Positions 15,726-25,267 are shown, numbered from the stretch's first letter. The stretch: 44,845 nucleotides of DNA from Neisseria iguanae (GCF_003013245.1 NZ_PXYY01000011.1:1-44845), one strand, 5' to 3'. Made by a program: numbers and translations. The notes: generated from the sequence alone by a model not told the origin.

Positions 15726-17138
15726 TCAAACATCTTGCCGCGCTTCGCAGCTGGCGGCCAATGTGACCCAACTTTTCCCTCCCGGCAAAACGATTTCCGA
15801 CACCAGCCTGTCCATGTCTTTTAAATAAGCATCAGAATGCGGGCTGTTAATCACCACTACCACGACTTTCGGCTGCCTGCCCAGCCAATAGCCAGCCAGC
15901 GCGCGCACATTTTTGAGCGTGCCGGTTTTCAGGCGCAGATTGCTGCCTGCTTGTTTCAAACGTGCTTTCAGCGTGCCATCTACACCGGCAATTGGCAAAG
16001 TGTTGATAAACTCGTCTTTATAGCGGCTGAAATAGGCTTGTTCTAATAATTGCCCCATCATTTTCGCCGTTACCCGTTCTTTACGCGACAAGCCGGAACC
16101 GTTTTCCAACACCAGATGAGTGGTATCTACACCAGCCATGCCCAATTCCAGCTTCACCGCTGAGTCGGCTCGGTGTAAGGCTTCCTGTAAATCCTTATCC
16201 TGTCCCAGTTTTAAAAATACCGAACGCGCAATCAGATTATTGGAAAACTTGTTCATGTCCGCCAAAATCCCGCTCAAAGGCTTAGATTGCAGGGTGGCTA
16301 ACGTTTTGGCTTCAGACGGCGTGGCGGTTACTTTCAGGCCGTCTGAAATCATGCCGCCTCCGGCGCGCCATTGATTGATGAAACTGCGGCGGGCAAAATC
16401 TTGTGAAGTCAGCATGTTGACATACAAAGTCTCGCTCAAACAGGTTTCCGGCACATTACCGCTGATAATCAATGCGCCACCGCTGTATCGGCCGCTCATG
16501 TAGCGGCTGATGGATTTGCATTCGGCAGTAGACGGCACTACCGTGGCTTGATTGTCGAGCTTGATGTTCGGCAGCGGCGGATTGGTTGTCCACACAATAT
16601 CGCCCAAAGGATTACGTTCCCCTTTCACCGCCACTACTTTATACGCCAAGCGGTTGGGATCAGGCGGTGTCATGTAGGTTTCCGCTTCATCGGCGGCAAA
16701 TTCCTTACTGTTTTTGATGTCGCCCCACAGGCTGCGGTCAAGCACCAATTGTCCGGCAATATTGCGGATACCGCGATCGCGCAACTGCTGCTGCAAGGCA
16801 ATTAAACCTTCTTGGTCAAGCACCGGATCGCCGCTGCCTTCCCAATAAATATCGCCGTTTAGTGTGTCACCAGTGATCGGCGCCGGGCTTTTAAAATTAG
16901 TCGTCCAGCGATAATTCTTGCCCAAGGCTTGAAATGCAGCAAACGCGGTCACCAGTTTCATGGTGGAAGCCGGGTTCACCGGTACGCCCGAGCGGTGGTC
17001 AATCTGCACTTTTCCAGTGTCTAAATCCTGCACATACACCGAAATTTCATCGGCACGGATTTTGCCGAAGTTCAAGGCCATCGCAGGCAGAGAGCAGGTA
17101 GCAAGCATAAATATGGCGAGAGATTGGGGAAATGTCAT
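15726..17138 (-). CDS. dacB: D-alanyl-D-alanine carboxypeptidase/endopeptidase (PBP4 family)
   Basis: A 470-residue periplasmic low-molecular-mass penicillin-binding protein (PBP3 in gonococci, class C). It removes terminal D-Ala and cuts D-Ala-DAP crosslinks. A signal peptide covers about 1-21 (ending PAMA). Active-site motifs are complete: S58-T-M-K61, S299-N-N301 and K404-T-G406. The family context (NPASTMKLVTAF and LRLKTGTLKNVRALAGYW) is clear, and the long insert between motifs 1 and 2 is typical of the PBP4 class. An inverted pair of DUS lies inside the coding sequence around residues 265-276, which is unusual. The gene is divergent from the SulP gene. Confidence 0.96.
   Translation of the reverse strand: MTFPQSLAIFMLATCSLPAMALNFGKIRADEISVYVQDLDTGKVQIDHRSGVPVNPASTMKLVTAFAAFQALGKNYRWTTNFKSPAPITGDTLNGDIYWEGSGDPVLDQEGLIALQQQLRDRGIRNIAGQLVLDRSLWGDIKNSKEFAADEAETYMTPPDPNRLAYKVVAVKGERNPLGDIVWTTNPPLPNIKLDNQATVVPSTAECKSISRYMSGRYSGGALIISGNVPETCLSETLYVNMLTSQDFARRSFINQWRAGGGMISDGLKVTATPSEAKTLATLQSKPLSGILADMNKFSNNLIARSVFLKLGQDKDLQEALHRADSAVKLELGMAGVDTTHLVLENGSGLSRKERVTAKMMGQLLEQAYFSRYKDEFINTLPIAGVDGTLKARLKQAGSNLRLKTGTLKNVRALAGYWLGRQPKVVVVVINSPHSDAYLKDMDRLVSEIVLPGGKSWVTLAASCEARQDV
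16311..16347. repeat. Inverted DUS pair inside the dacB coding sequence
   Basis: TTCAGACGGC (16311-16320) and GCCGTCTGAA (16338-16347) are exact complements separated by 17 bases. They encode parts of SDGLKVTATPSEAK. In the dacB mRNA they could form a 10-bp hairpin. Paired DUS are normally found at transcription ends, so an internal pair is noteworthy. Confidence 0.8.
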
Positions 17139-17376
17139 GGCGGGACTTTAAAGATAGTGCAAATCCGTTATTATAAAACAAGGCCGTCTGAAACTCATAT
17201 ATACTTTCTTCTAATGTAAAATATCCCAATACATTATCAATTATATATTCTGAACAGAAAATATAGCTTTCAGACAGCCTTCCCTTGCAAAGCACGAAAT
17301 TTCCTCATCGATTCAAATCGTTTTATAATCAAGAAAACCTTTGCAGACCATACCGTTAATTTGATTCTAAATTGCC
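17139..17376. promoter_or_regulatory. Divergent promoter region of dacB and the SulP gene
   Basis: A 238-bp divergent gap. It holds an AG-type DUS at about 17181-17192 and an inverted near-copy TTTCAGACAGCCTT at 17268-17281, separated by about 75 AT-rich bases. The pair lies upstream of both genes rather than at a transcript end. Individual -35 and -10 boxes could not be assigned with confidence. Confidence 0.4.
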
Positions 17377-19113
17377 ATGACTCAATCCTTCCAACTTCCG
17401 CTTTGGCTACGCCGTTACGACCGCCGCTGTCTCAGCCAAGACATCATAGCGGGTTTGGTTGTCGGCATCATCGTGATTCCGCAAAGCTTGGGTTATGCCG
17501 CGCTGGCGGGCTTGCCGCCGGTGTATGGTTTATACAGTGCGATTGTGCCGGTGTTGGTGTATGCGTGGGTTGGTGCGAGCAACGTCAATGCCGTAGGACC
17601 CGTCGCCGTCACCGCTATCATGACCGCCCATGCCCTGCAAGGCTATCAACATTTGCCGCCAGAGCAATATGCGCTGTTGGCCGCATTTTTGGCTTTGCTG
17701 ATGGGTGCATTATTGTGGCTGGCTTCACTGTTTCGCTTAGGTTGGATTACCCGTTTCATCAGCCAAGGCGTGACTGCGGGTTTTGTCACCGGGGCATCAA
17801 TTCTGGTTTTTATCAGCCAAATCAAGTTCTTAATCGGCGCCAACCTTTCAGGCAGCACCATTATCGATTACACCCTATCGTTTATCAACCGCATTCACAC
17901 GCTGCATTTGCCTACCCTGATGGTCGGTGCGCTGGCGTTCGGTCTGTTTTTCATCAACCGCTATTATCTCAAGCGTTGGCTGGCACATTGGCTCACGCTG
18001 AAAACCGCCCAATTTATCGTCCGCCTGCTGCCCTTAATCATTATGATAGCGGCAGTGGCGTTCAGCTTGATATTGGATTTTCAACAAAACGGCATCGCCG
18101 TGATTGAGTATGTACCGGCCAAACTGCCGCATTTTGTGTTGCCGTTTTCAGACGGCCTGCATGATGTATTGAGTCAAATCCTCCACTTGCTGCCTGCTGC
18201 GGCCTTAATTGCGCTGATTGCCTTTGTCTCCAGTAATTCCGTTGCTGCCAGCTGCGCGCGCAAACGGCAGGAACATTTCGACACCAATCAAGAATTAAAA
18301 GGCTTGGGCTGGGCAAACATGATTGGCGCATTCTTCCAAAGCTTCCCCGTAGTCGGCGGCTTCTCGCGCACGGCGGTGAATGCCGATGCCGGCGCGCAAA
18401 CACCGTTGGCCGGAATCATTTCAGTCGGCGTAATGGCGGCATTTTTATTGCTGCTGGCCGGCTATCTCGAACCGTTGCCTTATGCCGTATTGGCAGCCAA
18501 CATCATGGTGGCGATTCTCAGCATGATGGACTGGGACACGCTAAAACGTGCCGCCCGCAGTGACAAAACCGATGTTGCCGCATTTCTGACTGCCTGCTCC
18601 GGCGTGTTGCTGTTTGGCCTCAACACCGGTTTGGTATTGGGGGTTTTGGTGTCGTTTGCCGGGCTGATTTGGCAGTCGAGCCACCCGCATTTGACCGTCG
18701 TCGGCCACACTTCAGACGGCCACTTCCGCAGTATTACCCGCTATCCGACCACGCAATATAGCAACCTGCTCATCATACGCATTGACGAAAGTATATTCTA
18801 CGGCAATGCCCAACCGATACGGCATTATCTGGAACGCACTCTTGCCGCGCAGCCCGACTGCAAACACCTGATTTTAATGCTTTCCGCCGTCAACAATATC
18901 GACCTGACCGCACAAGAAATGCTGTTATTGCTCAATTATGATTTGAAAAAACAAAATATCTCGCTGCATTTTTCCGACATCAAAGAGCCACTGGCAGATA
19001 AGCTGCAACATTCGGTGATGATGAAAAATCTCTCAGGCAGCCTATTTGTCAGCACCGCCGAAGCGGTTGATACGCTTTTGAAAGAAGAAAGCGTATGGTC
19101 GCCGATGATTTAA
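17377..19113 (+). CDS. SulP family inorganic anion transporter
   Basis: A 578-residue inner-membrane transporter of the SulP/SLC26 family, which carries sulfate, bicarbonate or other anions. The N-terminal signature is strong: LSQDIIAGLVVGIIVIPQSL, then GYAALAGLPPVYGLYSAIVP and GPVAVTAIMTA. Roughly a dozen membrane spans reach about residue 430, with the conserved NMIGAFFQSFPVVGGFSRTA in the transport core. A STAS domain covers about 450-565 (LLIIRIDESIFYGNAQPIR, then LMLSAVNNIDLTAQEMLLLL). The substrate cannot be told from sequence; bicarbonate (BicA-like) or sulfate are both possible. It stands alone, divergent from dacB. Two DUS lie inside the gene (about 18148 and 18712). Confidence 0.93.
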   Translation: MTQSFQLPLWLRRYDRRCLSQDIIAGLVVGIIVIPQSLGYAALAGLPPVYGLYSAIVPVLVYAWVGASNVNAVGPVAVTAIMTAHALQGYQHLPPEQYALLAAFLALLMGALLWLASLFRLGWITRFISQGVTAGFVTGASILVFISQIKFLIGANLSGSTIIDYTLSFINRIHTLHLPTLMVGALAFGLFFINRYYLKRWLAHWLTLKTAQFIVRLLPLIIMIAAVAFSLILDFQQNGIAVIEYVPAKLPHFVLPFSDGLHDVLSQILHLLPAAALIALIAFVSSNSVAASCARKRQEHFDTNQELKGLGWANMIGAFFQSFPVVGGFSRTAVNADAGAQTPLAGIISVGVMAAFLLLLAGYLEPLPYAVLAANIMVAILSMMDWDTLKRAARSDKTDVAAFLTACSGVLLFGLNTGLVLGVLVSFAGLIWQSSHPHLTVVGHTSDGHFRSITRYPTTQYSNLLIIRIDESIFYGNAQPIRHYLERTLAAQPDCKHLILMLSAVNNIDLTAQEMLLLLNYDLKKQNISLHFSDIKEPLADKLQHSVMMKNLSGSLFVSTAEAVDTLLKEESVWSPMI

Positions 19114-19135
19114 AATTGTTTTTATTGACAAGGCC

Positions 19136-19178
19136 GTCTGAGCTTTTCAGACAACCCGGGTGCTGTGCAAAACCCCGG
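19136..19178 (+). terminator. Weak hairpin region after the SulP gene
   Basis: GTCTGA (19136-19141) pairs with TCAGAC (19147-19152), and CCGGG (about 19156-19160) pairs with CCCGG (about 19174-19178). The first stem includes an AG-type DUS with its last base changed (AGGCCGTCTGAG). There is no strong T run, so terminator function is uncertain. Confidence 0.4.
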
Positions 19179-19313
19179 ATGTGAGTGTAATTCAAAGCGG
19201 CAGCATCGCAAAACGCGCAGACAGGTCATACAGACAAGCAAGTGTTCGAGGGCGAGGGCGAGGCGCAAAAAAAATAGGCGAAAGAGGATGAGTCTGCACT
19301 CCCCCAGCCTTTA

Positions 19314-21482
19314 TCACATATCCTGCACATCCACATCCACGCTCCAGCGGATTTTGTGGTCGCGGTTTTGCTGCAACACCTGCACCCACAAACCCACCGC
19401 ATGATGCAAATCCCTGCGCGATGCGGATTCGAGAAAAATCTGCGCCCGTTCGCGTTCGGCTAGCCGCACCATCAGCATGGGGGCGGGGCCGAATTGGGTG
19501 ACGCTCTCTTGCAGCAAAGGCTGAATCACGGCTTTTATGTCGTTCAAAAAATCCACCGCCTGCGCCACATTCGCGGCATCGGCACGAATAGCCGCCTGAA
19601 AAGCGAATGGCGGCATGGCAAACATTTGCCGTTCAGCCAATTCGTTCGTGGCAAAATGGCGGTAATCTTGTGCTTTCACAGCAGCAAATACGGCATGGTC
19701 GGGCAGCCGGGTCTGTATCAACACTTGCCCTGCTTTATCGGCACGCCCTGCCCTGCCGGATACCTGCATCAGTTCGGCAAACAAACGTTCCGACGCACGG
19801 AAATCAGAGCTGTATAGGCTGCTGTCGGCGTTTAACACAATCACCAGATTCAACCGCGCGAAATCATGGCCTTTAGCCAACATTTGCGTGCCGACGAGAA
19901 TATCCACATCGTCGGCGGCAATCCGTTGGTACAAATCCGCCCAATCGTCTTTGCGTGATGTACTGTCACGGTCAACACGCACGACTCTGGCCTGCGGCAT
20001 AAAATTGCGCAAAGTTTCTTCGATGCGCTGCGTACCGTGGCCGACAGGAATCAAATCCTGGTTGCCGCAATCGGGACATTTGCAAGGGACCGGTTCGCGG
20101 TGATCGCAATGGTGGCAGCGCAATTGCCGTGCACGTTGGTGCAATACCATTTTGGCGGAACAATTCGGACAGCTGAAAGTATGGCCGCAATCGCCGCAAA
20201 ACAAGGCCGGTGAAAAACCGCGGCGGTTGAGATACACCAGCGACATACCGCCCGCATCATAATTTTCTTGCAACAGCTTCAAGGCTTGGTGCGAAAAGCC
20301 GTTGTCGAGTTTCATACAGCCTACGTTTAAAATATCCACCTGCGGCAATTGCGCGGCAGCATGGGCGCGTTCGGTCAATTCGAGCAGACGATACGCGCCG
20401 CTTTGCGCTTTGCGCCAGCTTTCCAAACTCGGTGTCGCGCTGCCCAACACAATCGGACAGCCGACCTGTTTCGCCCGCCACACCGCCAAATCGCGCGCAT
20501 AATAGTGCAATTCGTTGTCTTGTTTGAACGACGCATCGTGTTCTTCATCGACCACAATCAGACCCAGCCCGCTCATCGGCGCGAACACCGCCAACCGCGT
20601 ACCGATAACCAGTTTCGCCTGCCCCGACATCGCACGCAAATAATCCTGCGTGCGTTTGCCGGCGGCAGTTTGACTGTGCAATACGGCAGTCGGCACACCG
20701 GCAAAACGGTTCTGCACGCGCTTCAAAAGCTGCGGGGTAAGGTTGATTTCAGGCAGCAGAAACAATACCTGTTTGCCCTGCGCCAACACTTGCGCGATGA
20801 CATCGAAATAGACTTCGGTTTTACCGCTGCCAGTAATGCCGTAAAGCAGAAACGGCTGGAATTGTCCGAAGGCCGTCTGAATCTGCTGCGAAGCATGTTG
20901 CTGCCCGGCGTTTAATTTATGTTCAGACGGCATCAATTTCGGGGCAGCGGCATGGAAAATGTCTATCCAGCCTTGTTCTGCCCATTCGCCCAATAATTTT
21001 TCCGCTTGGGCATGGATTTTTTTCAAATCGGGTATCGTCAGGCCGCCTGAAAGCAAGGCATCCCACACGGCGCGTTTTTTATGAAAACGCCCGGGCGGGG
21101 GCACTTGCGCCCTGCCGGACTCATTTAAGGTGTAAAAAAGTGGCAGCTCGGGCATGGACACAGGCTTGATTTCCTTCAACCCCTGAGGCAAAGCAGTAAA
21201 CACGGCAGGTCCCAGCGGATAATGGTAATAACGCGCGGTAAATTCCAGCAGCGCGCGCCAGTCGGCCGGCAGCAGCGCTTCATCATCAAAGGCCGTCTGA
21301 ACGCTTTGAATCTTTCGCACATCAATATCAGGCGTCATGCCGCCAGCCCACACGATGCCGACTTGCAATTTGTTGCGGAACGGCACCACCACACGCGTGC
21401 CCGCCGGCAAAGCTTCGTGATGGGCATAAGTCAAAAGGCCGTCCGAAAGCGGTACATTAAGGGCGATATTGTGATAATTCAT
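19314..21482 (-). CDS. priA: Primosomal protein N' (PriA helicase)
   Basis: A 722-residue 3'-5' DNA helicase that recognises stalled forks and reloads the replisome. The N-terminal 3'-DNA-binding region (IALNVPLSDGLLTYAHHEAL, and TRVVVPFRNKLQVGIVW) is typical. The Walker A motif is GITGSGKTEVYF near 213, and the DEEH box is VVDEEHDASF near 310. Two zinc clusters lie at about 428-475 (CGDCGHTFSCPNC, CHHCDHREPVPCKCPDC). Later helicase motifs include GTQMLAKGHDFARL and QVSGRAGRADKAGQVLIQT. I chose the ATG at 21482 because neisserial PriA starts M-x-YH; an ATG four codons upstream is also in frame. It converges with the SulP gene and is divergent from dsbC. Three DUS lie within the gene. Confidence 0.96.
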   Translation of the reverse strand: MNYHNIALNVPLSDGLLTYAHHEALPAGTRVVVPFRNKLQVGIVWAGGMTPDIDVRKIQSVQTAFDDEALLPADWRALLEFTARYYHYPLGPAVFTALPQGLKEIKPVSMPELPLFYTLNESGRAQVPPPGRFHKKRAVWDALLSGGLTIPDLKKIHAQAEKLLGEWAEQGWIDIFHAAAPKLMPSEHKLNAGQQHASQQIQTAFGQFQPFLLYGITGSGKTEVYFDVIAQVLAQGKQVLFLLPEINLTPQLLKRVQNRFAGVPTAVLHSQTAAGKRTQDYLRAMSGQAKLVIGTRLAVFAPMSGLGLIVVDEEHDASFKQDNELHYYARDLAVWRAKQVGCPIVLGSATPSLESWRKAQSGAYRLLELTERAHAAAQLPQVDILNVGCMKLDNGFSHQALKLLQENYDAGGMSLVYLNRRGFSPALFCGDCGHTFSCPNCSAKMVLHQRARQLRCHHCDHREPVPCKCPDCGNQDLIPVGHGTQRIEETLRNFMPQARVVRVDRDSTSRKDDWADLYQRIAADDVDILVGTQMLAKGHDFARLNLVIVLNADSSLYSSDFRASERLFAELMQVSGRAGRADKAGQVLIQTRLPDHAVFAAVKAQDYRHFATNELAERQMFAMPPFAFQAAIRADAANVAQAVDFLNDIKAVIQPLLQESVTQFGPAPMLMVRLAERERAQIFLESASRRDLHHAVGLWVQVLQQNRDHKIRWSVDVDVQDM

Positions 21483-21636
21483 AATTAAAATCAAATGGTT
21501 GTATTTTTCATGCCTGATGATTCAGACAATTTCAAAGTATTCATTTTATCAGCAAGCGATACGTCAAAAAACTTATCTGCACTTACACGCCGAGTTTTGT
21601 TACAATGTGTCCTTTCCTTTTCTATTTCAAAGCAAC

Positions 21637-22443
21637 ATGAAACTAAAATTAATCAACACATTACTGCCGTTGGTGCTGCTGCCGTTGGTAGCTTGCGGTC
21701 AAACCACCGCCACCAATAAAGGGACAGCTTCCGCAACGACTGCTACCGCTTCGGCCGCCGCACCGAAAGCCGCCGACAAAGGCGTAGCCGAATCATTGAA
21801 AACCAAGCTGGAAAAAGTGTATGAAGCGCAGGATTTGAAAGTGACGGGCGTGGGCGAAACCCCGATTCAGGGCGTTTATGAAGTGGTGGTGAGCGGCAAT
21901 CAGATTATTTACACCGATGCCAAAGGCGATTACATGCTGGTCGGCAATCTGATTGATGTGAACACGCGTGAAAGCCTGACCGATGAGCGCGCAGCGGAAT
22001 TGAACAAAATTGATTTCAACAGCCTGCCTTTAGACAAAGCGATCAAAGAAGTACGCGGCAACGGCAAGCTGAAAATCGCTGTGTTCAGCGATCCTGACTG
22101 CCCGTTCTGCAAACGCTTGGAGCATGAGTTTGCCAAAATGACCGACATCACGATTTACAACTTCATGATGCCGATTACCAGCCTGCACCCTGATGCGCAG
22201 CGCAAAGCCGAAAACATCTGGTGTCAGCCAAACGCAAGCAAAGCGTGGACGGAATGGATGCGCGAAGGCAAAGCCCCTGCTGCCGCTAAAGCATGCGATA
22301 ATCCTGTGGCTGAAACCATGTCTTTAGGCGAACAACTGGGCTTCACCGGCACACCGACCTTGGTCTTCCCGAACGGCCGTACCCAAAGCGGCTACAGCCC
22401 GATGCCGCAGCTTAAAGAAATCATCGAGAAAAACCAAAAATAA
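21637..22443 (+). CDS. dsbC: Thiol:disulfide interchange protein DsbC (lipoprotein)
   Basis: A 268-residue periplasmic disulfide isomerase that reshuffles wrong disulfides in exported proteins. The start at 21637 gives a lipoprotein signal peptide with lipobox LVAC, so Cys20 would be lipidated. A longer frame upstream has no signal peptide and is unlikely. An Ala/Thr-rich linker runs to about 55, then the DsbC N-terminal dimerisation domain (VYEAQDLKVTGVGETPIQGV). The thioredoxin-fold domain has C155-P-F-C158 in FSDPDCPFCKRLEHEF and the cis-Pro loop GFTGTPTLVFPNG. It matches meningococcal DsbC closely. It may help cytochrome c and pilus assembly factors encoded in this window. Confidence 0.96.
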   Translation: MKLKLINTLLPLVLLPLVACGQTTATNKGTASATTATASAAAPKAADKGVAESLKTKLEKVYEAQDLKVTGVGETPIQGVYEVVVSGNQIIYTDAKGDYMLVGNLIDVNTRESLTDERAAELNKIDFNSLPLDKAIKEVRGNGKLKIAVFSDPDCPFCKRLEHEFAKMTDITIYNFMMPITSLHPDAQRKAENIWCQPNASKAWTEWMREGKAPAAAKACDNPVAETMSLGEQLGFTGTPTLVFPNGRTQSGYSPMPQLKEIIEKNQK

Positions 22444-22459
22444 ATCGGGTTTGGCTTAG

Positions 22460-22525
22460 AAAGGCCGTCCGAACGGGTAGGACGGCAATCTCTGATTGCG
22501 TTTCAATCTTGTTCGGACGGCCTTT
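22460..22525. terminator. Inverted, mutated DUS terminator between dsbC and tsaD
   Basis: AAAGGCCGTCCGAAC (22460-22474) pairs perfectly with GTTCGGACGGCCTTT (22511-22525). Both arms carry the same T-to-C change in the DUS core (GCCGTCCGAA instead of GCCGTCTGAA), so pairing is kept. It serves the convergent dsbC and tsaD genes. Confidence 0.85.
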
Positions 22526-22546
22526 TGTTTCCAACTCAACGGCACA

Positions 22547-23608
22547 TCACGCTTTCACAATATCTGACAGCGGCCAGCGCGGTTTTACATTAAAACCGGC
22601 GGCTTGTTTTCTGTCCTGCAAACGCATCGCGCCAGCAAAGGCAATCATCGCGCCGTTGTCGGTGCAATATGCCATCGGTGGGAAAAACACTTTAACCGCT
22701 TCTGCTTTCGGCTTGCCTTTTTCAGACGGCATTTGCACGCTTAAGCGGCTGAATTCGTCGCGCAGCTTCCAGTTGGCTCCCACACCACCGGCCACCACCA
22801 GTGTGCGGAAACCCGTATCGAGCAGAGCTTTTTTCGATTTGGCGACCAACACGTCAACCACTGCATCTTGAAATGCGTAGCAGATGTCGTTGCGCGTTTG
22901 CCCGGAAATTTTATTACTGCCGGTTTCGGCACGGACTTTTTCCACGGCGGTCAACACGGCGGTTTTCAAACCGGAAAAACTCATCTGCAAATCATGCGAA
23001 TGCAGCATCGGGCGCGGGAAGGCAAACGCATTGGGCGTACCCGATTTGGCCAGCTCCGACAATTTTGCGCCGCCCGGATACGGCAAACCCAGTAATTTGG
23101 CGGTTTTATCAAACGCCTCTCCCGCCGCATCATCAACACTCTCACCCAGCAAGGTGTAATCACCGATACCGCGCACCGCCATAAATTGCGTGTGCCCGCC
23201 CGACACCAATAAGGCGACAAACGGAAATTCCGGTTTTTCATCCGCCAAAAGCGGCGACAGCAGATGGCCTTCCAAATGATGCACGGGAATCACGGGCTTG
23301 TTCAGCGCAAACGCCAAAGCGTTGGCATAGCCGGAACCGGCCAACAACGCGCCACCCAAACCCGGCCCTTGTGTAAAAGCGACGGCATCAATGTCGTCAT
23401 AACCCACGCCTGCTTCCTGTAATACGCCTTCAGTCAGCGGCACGACGCGGCGGATGTGGTCACGGCTGGCCAATTCCGGCACCACGCCGCCGTATTCGGC
23501 ATGCATGGCCATTTGCGTATGCAGATGGTGTGCCAGCAAACCGCGTTCGGTGTCATATAAAGCAACACCGGTTTCATCACAAGAAGATTCGATTCCCAAT
23601 ACCAACAT
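22547..23608 (-). CDS. tsaD: tRNA N6-threonylcarbamoyladenosine synthase subunit TsaD
   Basis: A 353-residue ASKHA-fold protein that, with TsaB, TsaC and TsaE, makes the t6A37 modification of ANN-decoding tRNAs. The start motif [34 protein letters not shown], and the metal-binding HHLEGH (H111 and H115) are diagnostic. [37 protein letters not shown] and [13 protein letters not shown] follow in the usual order. I prefer the ATG at 23608 over a TTG three codons upstream, which runs into a DUS. Length is normal. It converges on dsbC. No partner tsa genes are in the window. Confidence 0.97.
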   Translation of the reverse strand: MLVLGIESSCDETGVALYDTERGLLAHHLHTQMAMHAEYGGVVPELASRDHIRRVVPLTEGVLQEAGVGYDDIDAVAFTQGPGLGGALLAGSGYANALAFALNKPVIPVHHLEGHLLSPLLADEKPEFPFVALLVSGGHTQFMAVRGIGDYTLLGESVDDAAGEAFDKTAKLLGLPYPGGAKLSELAKSGTPNAFAFPRPMLHSHDLQMSFSGLKTAVLTAVEKVRAETGSNKISGQTRNDICYAFQDAVVDVLVAKSKKALLDTGFRTLVVAGGVGANWKLRDEFSRLSVQMPSEKGKPKAEAVKVFFPPMAYCTDNGAMIAFAGAMRLQDRKQAAGFNVKPRWPLSDIVKA

Positions 23609-23889
23609 ATTTATCAAGGCCGTCTGAAAACTGAATTCCGTATTTTAGCCGATTTTAATCCTGTCTGCTGCGCACATCAACGGAAGATATGCGGTTTTTT
23701 AGCGTAATGTGATGGCAAAAATGCAGCAATTTGCGTAAGTTTCAGCAGTTTTGCAAAGAGCAGTAAACCGAATGGCAAAAAAATCCGCTAAGGTAAAAGC
23801 CGGTTTAACCACTTGCCGACTTTTTAATGCTGACGCTACAATCCGCTGCATGACGAATTTAATGCCTTTTTAAAGAAAAGGAAGCTCTC

Positions 23890-24261
23890 ATGAACAAAAC
23901 GAAATCTTTGATGTTGACCGGTGTATTGGCGCTGTTTTCAGCCAGCGCATTTGCTACACCACTGCCGTCTGAAATCTACAAACCTGCCGGTGCGAAAACC
24001 ATCAAAGCCGACCGCCAAGGCAACGGTGAGTTTGAATACGAAGCCGAACTGTCGAAGCACAACACTTCTATCCCTGCATTGGCCAAAAAAGTCATCGCCC
24101 ACGCCAAAAGTAAAGGCTTTAAAGTGGTTGAATCCGAAATCAAACGTGACGATGCCGGCTTAAAATTCAAACGCGGCAATCAAGAATTGGATGTTTCGAT
24201 TGAAGACAAAGACCACGGCCGTATCGAATACAAAGCTGATTTGGACTCGGATAAAAACTGA
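23890..24261 (+). CDS. Small exported protein of unknown function
   Basis: A 123-residue protein with a clear signal peptide at 1-22 (LTGVLALFSASAFA). The mature part is small, charged and mixed in structure: TPLPSEIYKPAGAKTIKADR, then FEYEAELSKHNTSIPALAKK, KSKGFKVVESEIKRDDAGL, and a tail EYKADLDSDKN. It looks like a compact alpha-beta periplasmic domain. I do not recognise the family. The start is supported by AAAGAAAAGGAAG shortly upstream. A DUS core overlaps codons for LPSE near 23965. It is a single gene preceded by about 280 bp of mostly empty DNA and followed by a gene-poor region. Confidence 0.8.
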   Translation: MNKTKSLMLTGVLALFSASAFATPLPSEIYKPAGAKTIKADRQGNGEFEYEAELSKHNTSIPALAKKVIAHAKSKGFKVVESEIKRDDAGLKFKRGNQELDVSIEDKDHGRIEYKADLDSDKN

Positions 24262-24833
24262 TTTTGACTGAGTCCGCTCAAAATGAAACGAACGGCTACC
24301 AAACATCACGGTCTCAGGGATAAAAGAAAAGCCGGCGTCGTTTGCAGTCTTGAAAGGCAATCAAAACCATACTGAAACAAACATCCATTTTGCCTGACCG
24401 GACAGTCGAAAGTGCTGCCGGGTTCCGTTTATGCGAGATGGAAGATTGTCGTTCCTATCCCCATGCGTTTATTCCGACAACGTTATGGGATATCGGAGCC
24501 GTGCGGCTCATCCGTGGCGGTTGCCTGCGTGCAAACAATATCGGTTAGAAGTTTGCCGGTCTTGCCCGGCCGCAGACCGACGGTAGGGTCAAACACATTA
24601 TCCGTAGCTTAATGGAACAGCAGCATGATCGTTTCCTTTTCAGGATTCGGGACACCGGCAAAAAGAGTACTGCCGTTCGGTGATACAGTTAAGCCGCACA
24701 ATGATTTGAAGGTGATGCGCTTTTGGGGGTGTTGTAGGTTCGTTTTTCTGAATCTCTCAGACTAACAACGCGGTTTTTCTGACATAAAAAGCCGCCTGAA
24801 AGAAACTAAGGCTTATCGGACATTAGGGATGAT

Positions 24834-24878
24834 AAAAACCGCCGGAAACCTTATCATACAGGCCTTTTGGCGGTTTTT
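24834..24878 (+). terminator. Terminator-like hairpin in the gene-poor region
   Basis: AAAAACCGCC (24834-24843) pairs perfectly with GGCGGTTTTT (24869-24878), followed by a T. It has the form of a rho-independent terminator but no clear gene feeds it. Its right arm is part of the repeat shared with 11732-11765. Confidence 0.5.
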
Positions 24879-24895
24879 TGCCAATGTTTATAAAA
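24861..24895 (+). repeat. Copy of a GGC(C)TTTTGGCGGTTTTTTG repeat
   Basis: It matches 11732-11765 at about 31 of 35 positions, up to CAATGTTTATAAAA. The similarity is weaker upstream, where both copies begin GATAAAA. The function is unknown. Confidence 0.55.
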
Positions 24896-25267
24896 AGCGC
24901 CCTTTTTGCCATCAAAACAGCCCGGTGAAAAACCGCCGTAAAAACGGCAGGCAAAGATATAAATATCCCCTGTGTAACACGTATCTCCTCACCCCAAAAC
25001 CCACATCCCCCGGGCTGCCCGCATACGGATACACCCACGGCAGGCAGACCTGTCCGCAACCGGCGCAGCGCCACCACCGCAACAGGAAAACCATCCGCCG
25101 TAAAACCAAACAGGCCCTTTCAAAGCCCATTCAATCGGAAAAGACTGCCGCCAATACCATCCTTCGGCCGCGGGTTCGGTGTCATGGTATTTCTGAACCG
25201 GCTATTGCCGTTTGACTTAAAAATGAGTACAAGTTTTTCCCATGCCGTCTGAAACCTGAAATCCGTC

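Noticed and set aside
17361..18107. A 248-codon frame overlapping the SulP gene
   Set aside because: It is the same DNA in the wrong frame; the SulP frame has all family motifs and membrane spans.
24829..25215. A 128-codon open frame in the gene-poor region
   Set aside because: It begins inside a hairpin, its composition is Arg/Pro/His-rich like non-coding frames, and no domain is recognisable.
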